Below are positions 45,834 to 56,772 of a stretch of 64,000 nucleotides of DNA, piece after piece (the stretch's first letter is position 1; every line of letters begins with the position of its first letter). The notes below the pieces were generated by a model. It was not told where the DNA came from, searched no databases, and saw nothing but the letters and a program-made list of their open reading frames with translations. Made by a program: the position numbers and the translations under genes. Source of the DNA: Paracamarosporium sp. OC-R06-R3 (taxonomy: Eukaryota; Ascomycota; Dothideomycetes; Pleosporales; Didymosphaeriaceae). The DNA is taken from NCBI GenBank assembly GCA_019828545.1, contig JACVRA010000073.1:1-64000 (forward strand), in the 5' to 3' direction.

Positions 45834-47362
45834 TTACACGCCGCCTGCTGCTCTGTTCATAAAGAAGCCTTTCAGCGGCCCCAGCGCATCCACTGCTCGC
45901 AAGCCCAGACTCCGCAGTCCTACGATAGGCCCCGATTGTACGCTGTATAGGCGGTGCAGCTTGTCGCACACGCCTAGCATAGCATTGTTCTCCGCATATC
46001 GCGCGCTGTTGTAGCTCTCCAATGCCAACGTGCTTCCAATGTCCTGCCCGGTCTGCACCGCATGTGATATCGTGCTGACGAGAGCCGCAGCGTCGCCCTG
46101 ACCCTGATTCAAGCCTTGGCCAGCAAGTGGGTGTATAGTATGTGCGGCGTCTCCAACGAGGGCGACGCGTTCCCCCGTGTACGTATCCGCGTGGCGCATG
46201 CGGAGTGGGAAGGAGGCGACGGTGCCAGCCTGGACGTCTGTTACGCGTACCGGGACGGATCGCTCGTTCACAGGCGTGTGTTTCTCACGCCATGCGATTT
46301 CTTCCTCTTGGCCAGAGGGTAAGGAATGGAGGTATTCTAAGTCGGTGGGTGATAGTCTGAAGCCTGCGTTCACCATGGCAACGAAATCGGTAGAGGATAG
46401 CGACTTCAGCTTTGCGGCGCGCTCGGGCGTTGTGCTCCACACGAGGGTCGCGAAGTCACCGGGCATGGGTAGCATGGCCAGGGGACCGGTTGGGAGGAAA
46501 CGCTGGTATGCGATCTTGTGATCTGGACCACCCCAACCGGGTCCAGAGAGCTTCAATGTTGCAACAACGCCATGTCTGCCGTAATCAAAGCCGCGCGAAG
46601 ATATCCCAGCAAAGGTCCGCACCGGGCTATTCGCACCATCTGCGCCTACGAGCAGTCTAGCTGCCAACGTCTTCCCATTAGACAACGAGAGTATGGGCCA
46701 TGACGAGAGGTCGAGCTGTTCTGTATCCGTCCCAAGCTCGATCGAGTCTACTTTGGTGGAAGAGAATATGTCCACGCCGCCCAGCTCTTCGAGGCGGCCT
46801 AAGAGCGTGGAAACTGTGTTGACGTTCTCGATCATGTATGCGATGGTTGTGGGTTGGGTCGGTTTGCGAGGGCCGAGGGATCGCGCAGTGTCCCAATCAA
46901 AGGATATGCGAGCGTCAGATACGCCGTCCCATACCTGCATCTCTTGGTAGGGTTGAATCCGGGAGGTATTCGCATGACGCCATGCTCCAATCTCTATATG
47001 CAAAGGTCAGCAATTGCATATGGTATGACTTGGAACTGCTTGCCCTGTAAGTTTTTCACGGAAGCCGGTGTCAGTGAGCTGCACCTGTTCGAGAAGCTGT
47101 CTAGACTTGCGTCCTTCTGCAAGCGATTCTTCTGCAAGTCTTGCCCCTCAATGAGCGCGACCTTGAGCCCATTGGTGATGGGCGAGGCCTTCAAGCCGGC
47201 CAACAAGCTAAGTCCGGCTGGTCCACCTCCAACACACACTACGTCGTAGATTTCGGGCGCATTGGGGGAGGTCGACGCAAACCGCCGTTGGAGCCGTATT
47301 CGGAATCGCACGGCGGGTGCGGAGGCGGCCCGATGCGCTCCAAATGGTATCCGAGGCGGCAT
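45834..47362 (-). CDS. COQ6: Ubiquinone biosynthesis monooxygenase Coq6
   Basis: Exons 47362..47044 and 46993..45834 give 492 residues. The N-terminus (MPPRIPFGAHRAASAPAVRF and on to RRFASTSPN) is an Arg-rich mitochondrial presequence. The FAD-binding Rossmann motif is GGGPAGLSLLAGL, followed by SSLTPASVKNL. The second part has IGAWRHANTSRIQPYQEMQV, DGANSPVR and the late FAD motif GDAAHTIHPLAGQGLNQG, all typical of UbiH/Coq6. Coq6 hydroxylates the ring at C5 during coenzyme Q synthesis on the matrix side of the inner membrane, with ferredoxin-type electron supply. The only intron (46994..47043) has a GC donor (GGGCAAGC) with a normal AG acceptor. GT alternatives break the family sequence. Assignment secure. 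Confidence 0.92.
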
Positions 47363-48120
47363 CGCAGGCCTGTTCAGTCGAGTCGCATGGGCGGAGGTTC
47401 AATTAGCGTCCGGGACAAGCAGAAGAACGTTGAGAACGAACCACCGGTCGCTATTTGCATTGGTTGCAACGGGCGATGATGGCACGACGAGCTTGAACAA
47501 CGCTAGGCTGCTCCTGGACGGCGTCCAGGCCCAAGCTCCCTCCGGTCCGTCAATCGCAACGCTCGTCTTAGTACTCACCTGCAGGCCCCTCGGGTCTTCG
47601 AGTGCCTCATCAAGTCTTTCAATGACGATGCTTCGTCCTTAGGACATACGTACTGGGAGTCGAGATCAGATTAGCTTGATTATCGTCGAAGTCACCGTTT
47701 TCGGACCTAACTAATCAACTGTCACCCCTCACCACCAACCGTGGGTGGCAGCCATGGGGCAACAGCATCGAACATCTTGAATCAAATTGCCACAGGCCTT
47801 ACTCGTTTCCAAAACCGCTTCCTGGCGACATTCTGCGTGAAGCATTGCCCTCGTGACGTCCTTCACTGGAAGATGACTCCTTCTCAACCAAACCATCATG
47901 CTACGGGTGAGCCCCAGAAGCAACTTCCGCCGTCGTACCATAACAGACCACTCCCTCTTGCATGATTTAAGAGTTCCCATTTCCTGTTCCAGCTTCGCCT
48001 CGAACCCCATGACCCCCATCATTCCACGCCTTCTTATCTTACATTCCTTCTTCAATCTCTTTCATCTCTGACGTCTATATACTACATTCTGTGCCCACGC
48101 AACCCCCATATTTTCTTCCA
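47363..48120. promoter_or_regulatory. Divergent region COQ6 / disordered-protein gene
   Basis: About 760 bases between two divergent starts. Pyrimidine-rich blocks lie at about 48015-48090, directly before the ATG at 48121. No gene seen. Confidence 0.45.
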
Positions 48121-49926
48121 ATGTCATCCCAAGAGCCTTTTGATTCTGTCATGAATGGCCATGCGGCGCACAAACGTCGCCGCTACTCTACAATCGCACC
48201 AGACGAGTACCCAACGTTTACGCGCCCCATCAGTCCAGAACTGGCGGAAACGAAACGGTACACGCATGAACCCCCAAAGAGGAAACGCACAAACCCATGG
48301 CTATTTCGTCGCGAATCGGTTTCCTCAGAAAGCGGAGACGACTGCGACCAGCCACTGACGAGAAGACTCTCCCGGAAGGCATCAACAGTGCTTTCCGTCT
48401 TCACTCCTCGGCGATCTCGCAGCAATACTTCTGCTGGCGCAGCAAGTACCGTTCTAGAGGAACCTAAGCAGCATTCTGAACCGGCTGCAAAGCAACAACA
48501 AGTGACCGAGGAGAGGCGACGTTCGTCTCTCCAGAAACTCAGGGACTTTATCAGAGGAAAGCGAAAAGACTCTGTGATTCCAGAACAAACACTGCTGTCG
48601 GCACCTCCACTGGATGATGATGACCGTTCCATGGGTTTGTTTGAAAGGTCTTCCCAGCCAGACGATACTGAGTCCATCCAAGCTACAGACTCGGAGCTGT
48701 CCTACATGACTGGAGCTCTGACACAGGACATGATAATGGTACGCTCGCGGAATCAAAGTGGAAGAAGCAGCATAAATCCTTTCTTCGAATCCAGCAGACC
48801 TAGGGATATCCATCAAAAGGAATCCAATACATCTGGCAGCGTGAATTCCGGCTCGTCCGCTTGGATCGCCACAGACCGGCCAACAATCACAGCAAAGGCC
48901 AAGGCTCAGGCTGAAATGTCCAGCAATCACCAGTCAAAGGCGATCCTCACCGGCTACAGCCCCCCACCGACTCCCAAGCCTAAACGCTCACGTCACTACC
49001 CGTACAACGCGATGGCAAACTTCCGTAGCTTTGGCAACAACGCCCCACCGGGTCCTTCCAACAGAAAGAAACCATCGCGTCCTGCTCCCGGAACCTTATC
49101 AACAAGACGCTTCGACATGACCCCAGCTCCCACAACCCGCTACATCCCCAGCTGGACGCCACCCCCCACAGCCGCGCCCTCGGACTCGCAACCCAGCGAC
49201 ACTATCGGCGTCCTGCCCTCTCTCTCCTCCCTGGAAACCACATCCCACATCTCTTTCCCGACCTTCGCCCACGCCAGCCCAACCGCAAACGCCTCAACCA
49301 CAGCCCTGTACACACCCTCCCGCCCCCTCTCACCCACATCCACTCCCGTGGAGACATACTCCGCGTCCCCCTCCCTAAGTCCCACCATGACCGCCGCACC
49401 CGGCCACCCCGTCCCTGCACTCGCGCTCCCATCCCCATACATACTCCCACCGCACATCCAGCCCCCAACACCGTTCTTCGTCCACGACCACGCAGTCCAC
49501 GACCCTTTGTACTCCGCCCCCCACACTACACCCGTCTCCTCAATGTACCTCTCCCACCTATCACATACACACGACGCGCAGGCCGTGCTGGAAGACGAGC
49601 AGCGTCCTTCTACCGGCGCGACGCAGATAGATACCGAGTTTCCGCGGGAGGAACTTCGGCTGAGGAGGGCGCGGAGTCTGAGGGCGGAGATGGAGGTTGA
49701 GGTTGTGGTTGAGGGGGATGCGGATGTGGATGTGGATGTGGATGTGGATGTGGACGTGGATGCGGATGCGGATGTAGATATGCTGCAGGCGTTGGCGGGT
49801 ATGGAGGGGATGGAGGGATTTGAGTTTGTGGAGCGCGCGGTTAGGTGGGGTGGAGCTGACTCAGGGTGTGGGAGGGAGGGGTGTGGGAATTGTTTGGATA
49901 GGGGAAGAGGGAGAGTGAGGGGGTAG
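48121..49926 (+). CDS. Large intrinsically disordered Ser/Pro-rich protein
   Basis: 601 residues from the ATG at 48121 (a GTG 30 bases upstream is in frame but not used). No named domain is recognised. The N-terminal third is basic with HKRRRYST, EPPKRKRTNPWLF and TRRLSRKAS, so nuclear import is likely. The middle is Ser/Thr/Pro-rich with many SP/TP sites. The end has a Val-Asp repeat encoded by (GATGTG)n and then MLQALAGMEGMEGFEFVERA and a cysteine/glycine finish (CGREGCGNC). Codon third positions are very GC-rich in the C-terminal third. It could be a phospho-regulated scaffold or regulator; that is a guess. Confidence 0.6.
   Translation: MSSQEPFDSVMNGHAAHKRRRYSTIAPDEYPTFTRPISPELAETKRYTHEPPKRKRTNPWLFRRESVSSESGDDCDQPLTRRLSRKASTVLSVFTPRRSRSNTSAGAASTVLEEPKQHSEPAAKQQQVTEERRRSSLQKLRDFIRGKRKDSVIPEQTLLSAPPLDDDDRSMGLFERSSQPDDTESIQATDSELSYMTGALTQDMIMVRSRNQSGRSSINPFFESSRPRDIHQKESNTSGSVNSGSSAWIATDRPTITAKAKAQAEMSSNHQSKAILTGYSPPPTPKPKRSRHYPYNAMANFRSFGNNAPPGPSNRKKPSRPAPGTLSTRRFDMTPAPTTRYIPSWTPPPTAAPSDSQPSDTIGVLPSLSSLETTSHISFPTFAHASPTANASTTALYTPSRPLSPTSTPVETYSASPSLSPTMTAAPGHPVPALALPSPYILPPHIQPPTPFFVHDHAVHDPLYSAPHTTPVSSMYLSHLSHTHDAQAVLEDEQRPSTGATQIDTEFPREELRLRRARSLRAEMEVEVVVEGDADVDVDVDVDVDVDADADVDMLQALAGMEGMEGFEFVERAVRWGGADSGCGREGCGNCLDRGRGRVRG
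49717..49782. repeat. Coding (GATGTG)n tract
   Basis: A six-base unit GATGTG with GATGCG and GACGTG variants encodes alternating Asp-Val and Asp-Ala for about 20 residues. It is likely variable between strains. Confidence 0.8.
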
Positions 49927-51067
49927 GTTTGGTTGGGCTTGGCGTGGCGTATAGTATGTTTATTCTGGTGTTATAGAGCGTGTGTTGGGTGTTGGTGATA
50001 GAACGTACATGAGCTTAGATACATGCATAGATGCATAGAATTTGCGGGTTTTGATACTGTGTGGCTTGGAGATGGACTGTGTAGGTGTCTTTCGTTTTGT
50101 CCTGTTGACGGAAGATTTGTTATAGAGCATTAACACATGCCGTCCATACGCGCCGGTTACTACCGCATGACTATCTCTGGTTCAACGTACCCCCGTGGTA
50201 TCTTGTGGTCTTGATAATATCTTACAGAGAACCATGGTTCACATGATGATCTTGAGCAGTGGTAGTGGAGAGAGGAGCATAAGATGCCTAGACGGGGGCC
50301 TTGGTATAGATAATATGGGGAAAACAAGTGGTCGGTTGGGAACAAGAACAGAAAATAAGGAGGCGAGAGGAGGGGTCTTTGAAGAGAAAAGGTATATACT
50401 CAACAAAAAAGAGTCGATGCGCACATTTTAGAGCGTGCACGAGCACATCTGGTCATTTACTCTTGATCCACGGAATTTACAGCCGTTATATTGTTTCCCA
50501 CTACCTTCGACATCAAGAGTATACTCTCTATTGTTGATGTGAAGGCTAAGGCTGATAAATAGCCCAATTGTCGCTGTCAAGCATTCATGCTTACAGATTG
50601 TTCTGTATCTAGGCTGTTGTTGAACAGATTGCACACGGAAAAAATATCGCGCAGTTAGCCAGAGGATATCGTCACACAATTGCGGGGCAACCACCATATT
50701 CTCAGCCTTGCCCCTACCTATCAAGTCAACTCGAGTTGCAGGCAATTAGGGGTGTGGCGATTATGCATACCGAGAGCATGGTTTCACCGGAAAAAACTCA
50801 CCGTATAATGCTGAGCCTGGTACATGGACTTTTTGACAGACCTCCGTCGAAAATGCGAAGCCACGCCTCTCACCATGATATCGTTATAACTTTTCGTTGG
50901 CTGCATGCATACTTTGTGCTGTGTCATCGCAGCTACCGTGTAACGCATGGCGGGGCTGAGGCAACGTTTTATGGCGGCTGAGCTGGTGTAATCACCTACT
51001 ATATACACTGAGATCAAATAAATGCCCAACGCTGTTCACAAGCTTTCAATTTCCTCGACCCTATTTT
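49927..51067. other. Intergenic with copy 1 of a duplicated upstream region
   Basis: About 1.1 kb. The part 50541-50830 matches, with gaps, a region at 53466-53812 upstream of the next plus-strand gene (separate entries). No gene supported here. Confidence 0.5.
50541..50830 (+). repeat. Duplicated upstream region, copy 1
   Basis: Shared words in order with copy 2 (53466-53812): GGCTAAGGCTGAT, CGTCACACAA.TGCGGGG, CTACCTATCA, CGAG.TGCA, TGTGGCGAT.ATG.ATACC, TGGTTTCACCGG and GGT.TACAT. It lies about 240-530 bases before the ATG at 51068. Spacing differs by small insertions. Confidence 0.65.
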
Positions 51068-52550
51068 ATGACCAGTCTTGCTTCGTTAGAACCCAAAGGT
51101 CCTGATCGTGTCCTTGTGGAGGTAGCATCAATGCCAGCGAGCGCTACCCAAACTTCACGACCAGACCTTCAGCTACAAGTGCGAAGACGAAACGCTTACC
51201 AAAATTATCTGGATACCGAGACTCAAAGCGCAGAGCGCCCTAGCAGCTCCGCCGAATACATCAATCTTAGGCCATTTCCCCAGTTTCAGAATTTTAACTT
51301 TGATACGTATCTCTTAAGCAAGGATCATCACGACAGCAAGCGTACTGTACGTGCTGTGCACTCGTGTTCCAAGCCTTGCTGACATTCTTATAGCCACAAT
51401 TGAAGGTGCCCATCCTGTACAACGGGTATGACACTGTGACAGATAAGAAAGCTCATGTCATGTTTCTTTTGATAGCAGACCAGTACCAATTTCTCGACAA
51501 ATGTATGGCTGACTTATTCAAAGCCATGCTTCCAACCCTGCCGAAGGAGTTTGTGGAGCATCTACTTAGCCATGCTAGAGCTAAGATCGTCGAGTCTGAC
51601 CCAAGCAAATCATTTGCCAAAGACCCTAGACAGTCATCTAGGCCGGCATATCTGGGCGAGTTGGGCCACCACCTCGAATCTATATGCAAAGGAGAATTTC
51701 AGAACTTCAAAACGCATAGAACTGCCGGAAAGCGACTAGAATACCTCCAGGATGCTTTGGAGTTGCCCTACTGGGATCTCATTATAGACCTGTTTGAGGC
51801 GACGTTGACCACCAAACGAGCCTCTGGAAGCAATCAGACGATCATGGGAACTGTAGTAGCGGGGTGTTATCAAATCATCAAGAGCCATTTTCAGCTCATC
51901 AAAGCTTACTACACCAATGGCGAGATCAACGACGCGGTCCCCGAAAAGATTTTAGAAGGCATCAGCCTCCGTCTGCATGTACTCGAAATGCGCACCTCAG
52001 CGATAGAATCTCTTCATTATGTGGACGCCATCCTTTCGGCAAACACGAATGAGAAGCAAAAGGGGACAGAATCGAAACAAGTAGTTCCAAAGAACAGGGT
52101 AAGCTTCCCTTTGTCAAGGACACAATATCACCCACTAATACATTTCAGGATCAAGTCTTGACCTTCTCCATCCTCTTCATCATGCTAGCAATCGCCATGG
52201 TTCCGGGTATGATCGGGTTCGCCAAGAGTGCACAAGACGGCGAAACTGGCTCCACGTCCGATGCCGACTTCAGCATCGTCATCCGTGACACCATCATGAC
52301 TGTTCTTGGCGCGGCGCTGTCTGCCGTTCAGATGTACAGATCGCCGTGCAAGAATAGCGCGTACAAAATGGCGTGGGTGTTCTCGGGTCTAGCCGTTTCA
52401 TTAGGCGTTACAGCAATCGTACTGTATCCCCTTGCAAACAAGGCGTATAGTTCGCTATGTGGATTTTTCGCACAATTTTTTTTTATCGCATCATTGGCGA
52501 TTCTGGTTTTGGATGGACCTGAGCCAACGGGGAAGAGGGGGGCCTTGTAA
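51068..52550 (+). CDS. Four-TM membrane protein, fungal orphan family
   Basis: Exons 51068..51346, 51394..52098 and 52149..52550 give 461 residues, all junctions phase 0. The N-terminal 90 residues are polar. The middle 235 residues are helical and soluble-looking (LIADQYQFLDKCMADLFKAM, LPYWDLIIDLFEATLTTKR). The C-terminal exon encodes four hydrophobic helices: LTFSILFIMLAIAMVPGMIG, IVIRDTIMTVLGAALSAVQM, AWVFSGLAVSLGVTAIVLYP and CGFFAQFFFIASLAILVLDG. No known domain recognised. It heads the island to 60.3 kb, and its upstream region is homologous to that of the coiled-coil gene at 54081. A membrane-acting effector or signalling role is speculation. Confidence 0.62.
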
Positions 52551-53167
52551 GACCGAGATGGACAATCCGAGTACGAGTAAAGAGAAAAAGAACATATAGA
52601 GTGAATATTAGTAACATGCTCACCGATGGGGTGGCACCAGTAGAATAGAACCATGACGGCCAATTAGCACAGTTCTTAATCGATAGGCCTTCGTAGTTAG
52701 TTCAGTGCCCATTTCCAGTTTGCTTTGATTCTGGTTTGTAATGGTCTTATCCTTCGTTCTAGGCTAGGTTTTTATCTACTAACGTCTATATCGTTAAAGA
52801 TACCCCACCCTCGCATTGTCAGTCCGAGAACGAGTTGGTCATCCCCTCTGTTGGTACCGATGTACAACGTCCACCGGAGCACGGCGCATGCTTAGCAAAA
52901 CAATGACATTATGTAGCTAAAGCCCTTGAGGCAGTTCACTGGGGCCTCCTTGAAGATCCTTTGCGAAAACAACTTCCCTGGGAACTACCGACGTAACGGA
53001 CCTTGACAGCCTTGTCGCGCGCTCATCCTGATGTTTCATTGGGGGCTGGAATTAGAATTTTAAGCGCGTCTACGTTCGCTTCCATTCTCTCGGATTGACT
53101 GCCGGTTGAACCATTCGTGGTCTGCCACGTTTGACAGGCGCACAATAACTTACTGGCCTCGCTAAGT

Positions 53168-53209
53168 ATGCATGGACGGGTTCGCCTGCATTGCAACCCG
53201 TCCATGCAT
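53168..53209. repeat. 15 bp inverted repeat (hairpin)
   Basis: Arms ATGCATGGACGGGTT (53168-53182) and AACCCGTCCATGCAT (53195-53209) are perfectly complementary with a 12-base loop. It lies in non-coding DNA, with no terminator role known for fungi. Confidence 0.8.
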
Positions 53210-53465
53210 GCGAACTATCTGTTTCCGCAAGAGGTTCACATACCCGAATGGTCAAAACCCAGCATTGAGCTCGAGTGACCATCAGAGCGGTTCAAATTAT
53301 CACAAAAGATTGCTCAATTCCCCGTTTGGATGAGATATGTGGACAGTCCAGAGTGTTTTCAATCGCATCTATTCATCCACTCTCAGTTTGCGAGACTCTA
53401 CACGACCGTGACATTGTTTCACAATAACTCCGACATCACGAGAGCCCCTCCCGTCTTCGATGCGT

Positions 53466-53812
53466 GGGGCTAAGGCTGATGAACGACTCGATTACTATTG
53501 TTACTATTGTTAGGAGTGAGTTCCCAAAGAATGCGGTTTTTGGGTTACCATTAAATTGGATGGAAATGGAAAAGGCCTCGCCCCGAGTATCGCCCCGGAT
53601 GAACGTATGGTTGAGGTGCAATTACCGTCACACAACTGCGGGGTGGGCGGCTACCCCATGTTCTGCCTTGCTCTCTACCTATCAGGCCAACCCGAGCTGC
53701 ATCTATGATGTTAGGTATGCATAACTGTTAGGCATGTGGCGATAATGAATACCAACATTGTGGTTTCACCGGCAAGAAAGCACCGGCAAGAAAGTACTGC
53801 ATGGTGTACATT
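53466..53812 (+). repeat. Duplicated upstream region, copy 2
   Basis: Partner of 50541-50830; shares the same ordered words, with insertions including a duplicated GGCAAGAAAG. It ends about 270 bases before the ATG at 54081. Confidence 0.65.
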
Positions 53813-54080
53813 CTTGTACGTAGACATCATGATAGGTTGCTATCATGTACGATTCAGGTTATTGGAGAGGTGCAATACCTTTATCGATGCTGTGGAAATT
53901 CAACAAGGCTCTCATTCGCGAACACCATCCACGCTCGCGAACGGTACCAGCCTCTGACTCTAGCAACGATTTAGCGCTATGCAGAATCTATCAGACCACT
54001 GATGATGAATGCCTCCTTGCAGATGTGCGGACAGGTGATAGCATTGGAAGCCGTGTATAAAAGCCAGTGAATGTTTCGAG

Positions 54081-55813
54081 ATGTTGCGAGCAAGGATCCA
54101 ACCACCCTTGGATTTGGCACCACTGTCCCAATCAACGAACACAGCAATGCCTGCTGAGCCAAAACCCCACCCAAATGGAGCCATTCCAGGCCACATCAAC
54201 AACAATCCAATCTTGCAAGCCCGCGATGAGGCGTACAAGTTCCGGGATGCTTTATCGTCATTGACAAATGAAAATGGATTCAAGGCACTTATGCACCTTG
54301 TTGAACGCATCCCACAGCAAGACTCTGAGCTTGAAGAAAAAGAGCGTTCCATATGCGACCTCAATGCTTTCGGTCAAAAGCAAATTGCAAATTTCGAAGA
54401 ACGATATCGACAATGGGAAAGGGAGAATAAGGAACTGGAAGCAAAAGCCGCAAAATCGATCGCGGACTCTGGGGAGAAAGACAGAAAGATGATTGCGCTT
54501 CAAGAAGACCTGAAGAAGTTCAAGGCACGAGCTGACGATCTGGAAAAGGCAAACGCCGAGGTGACAAAGAACCTAAAAAGCAAGAACGTCTTGCTTGTGG
54601 AGCTTGAGGTGAAGTTGCAGGCAGCACAGGCTGCAGTGAGAACAGAGAAAGAAAAGTTGAAGGAATCGAATGACTACGCAGTTACTCTCAATAAGTCTTT
54701 ACAAGACGAGAAGAACGAGCATCAAATCCTCAAAGAGGAGACCATCAAGAATCAGAAACAAGTAAATGAGTTCAGGAGCTTCAGTGTCAAGATTGAGCAA
54801 CTCAATCTACCAGAAATGTCAGTCAACAACGTCCGCTAGTAGAGTGATCTTGACAGTGTTACAGAACACGCCAGATAGTATTTTTGTGGAAGTCTGTTGC
54901 AATGCTTATCGGGAACTATGTCGGGCGCAACCTTTCGGATGATATTCTCAAGGTATGTTAAAACTAGTTTAATGAGCAATGCACTATAGCTCACATTTCC
55001 AAGAGCGATTGGACAAAACTTTCTGAAAACGAGGTTTTCAAGCACAGGATTCCGCTTCCTAAATCTAATTCCGAGAGTGCGAAGCAGATGCGGGTGGCTA
55101 TAGTTCTTGGTGCTCTATCGCGCCTGATGGATCGATTCCTCTTCCAGCCAACCTATCTATTGAATGAAGACAGCAGTCTGCGAAAGGTCTTGCGCCGCCA
55201 AGCAACGATCGATGCTAGGAAAGAGATGTATACAAGGGGAATTCTTCTTTCCATGTCGCATAGTGATCAAGAGGAGTTTGAAAAGGAGAGCATTGAATTT
55301 TGCCTCGACGACTTGTTAAGGGTTGTGGGCGTTCATGCCCTGCTTACCCAGGAAGATCTCACTACATTTGGTGGAAAGCTTGAAAACCTGATGACTCAGT
55401 TCCAAGACCAGTGGAAACACATACAGCGTGGGGCTCAGAAGCTCGAACCAAGCTTTTCTGTAAGTCCTTCCGTCGACAAATGCCTTTGGAACATCCTCGA
55501 TATGCAGGCTATATTGGAAGATCGAAAGCGCCCTTCATCTCCTCGTACGACTACCAGTGCGGCAGATGCCACTGTCATAGTCCCCCGGATCTTTGTCATA
55601 AGACCAGGTACGGAGCCAGATCCAATCACGCAAGGCTGGATAATCCAAAGAGCTCAAATGGATACTGCAACGGAAGAAATTCACAAAAGTCGCTCGAGTA
55701 ATCCATTTGAGGAAGAAGCTTCGAGTCGAACTCGAGGTCGAACGAAAAGAGCCATGTCCGTTACTGCCGATGGTGTGGCTGATCGGCAGAAGGGTAATCG
55801 TTTTTTATCCTAG
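54081..55813 (+). CDS. Coiled-coil protein of a large fungal family
   Basis: Exons 54081..54817, 54865..54952 and 55004..55813 give about 544 residues. An alternative start is the ATG at 54147 (MPAEPKPHP). Residues about 75-240 form a long coiled coil rich in Glu/Lys with heptad leucines (ELEEKERSICDLNAFGQKQI and onward). The C-terminal part has IGNYVGRNLSDDILK, IPLPKSNSESAKQMRVAIVL, RLMDRFLFQPTYLL and ARKEMYTRGILLSM. That is the look of an abundant uncharacterised family in filamentous ascomycetes. The tail is Ser/Arg-rich. The first intron uses GTCAGT; all junctions keep frame. It shares a duplicated upstream region with the 51068 gene. Function unknown. Confidence 0.68.
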
Positions 55814-56772
55814 GATCCTGGGACATAAGACGCAAGATCGGATAAGCACCGTGTTGAACCACGTGCAGGTCGGGAGATGGAACTTGAAAAGGAGTAGTCG
55901 GAAATGGCTCAAGAAGCGAGATGGATGGGTATGAGCATATACATTGTCCTACATTTACGCTAGAGACAGTTGAATCAAATGTTGGTGTTAAATTCCTTGA
56001 ATCTCCGTCTCAGCATGTCGCAGACTCTACTATCACTTCTAAGAGTATATTCATCATTAAGTCCAGTTTCTTACCAAGTTGAGTGTTCCCGATGTATAGC
56101 TCCATCTATCTTGGCCTGGTCGCGAGCTAAAGGTACGCTTGTAGTAGGTCTAGTAAGCTAGAGTAGCTTTTCACAAGATCTGATATAGAGTCTCCTTAAT
56201 ACTGCAAGTAGAGTACATCCCAGGTGAAAGGCAGGAGGACAATTGCAGAAGGGAAACCTATGTTGTCTTGAGCATCAAAGGCGAATAGTGCAAGTTTAGT
56301 AGCTTGAGTTTGGTCCTTTGGTGATCAGTAGACGGAAGGCTCAAGAGCTGGGTTTTTGCACATGCAGGGTGAAGCTGGGCCTAACACGGAACACACGTGT
56401 AGCATTTACGGGGCAGATTATAGTATTAAGAAACATGTTGAAAAGTAATGGTTCGAACAGAACCATCAAGGATTCGTATAGATATTCATGCTATCGTAGT
56501 TTTGTAAAGATATGATATGTCCGTGGAAGACGAATGTTTCATGGGCTCCATATGATGATACCAACGACGGTCAAAAGTCCAAGGACATAAGGGATAACAA
56601 GTCCATCTCCCCCACCCCATAGCGTCAAACATTGTAAATCGAAAAGCAATACTGAAGACAGCTACTCTATACTTAGTAGCTTGCTCCAAACTCTAGAAAA
56701 CGTTAGACACAGTATCATATATCTCACCACGCAGCAACTGAAAGAATGAGGAAAACCCATCGGCATCACAAA
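55814..56772. other. Convergent intergenic region, no gene
   Basis: About 960 bases between the 3' ends of the coiled-coil gene and the minus-strand gene. Only short open frames; none supported. Confidence 0.5.

Larger units (their letters stand above)
52551..54080. other. Intergenic with hairpin and copy 2 of duplicated region
   Basis: About 1.5 kb with no supported gene. It contains a perfect 15-base inverted repeat at 53168-53209 and a region at 53466-53812 homologous to 50541-50830. Confidence 0.5.
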
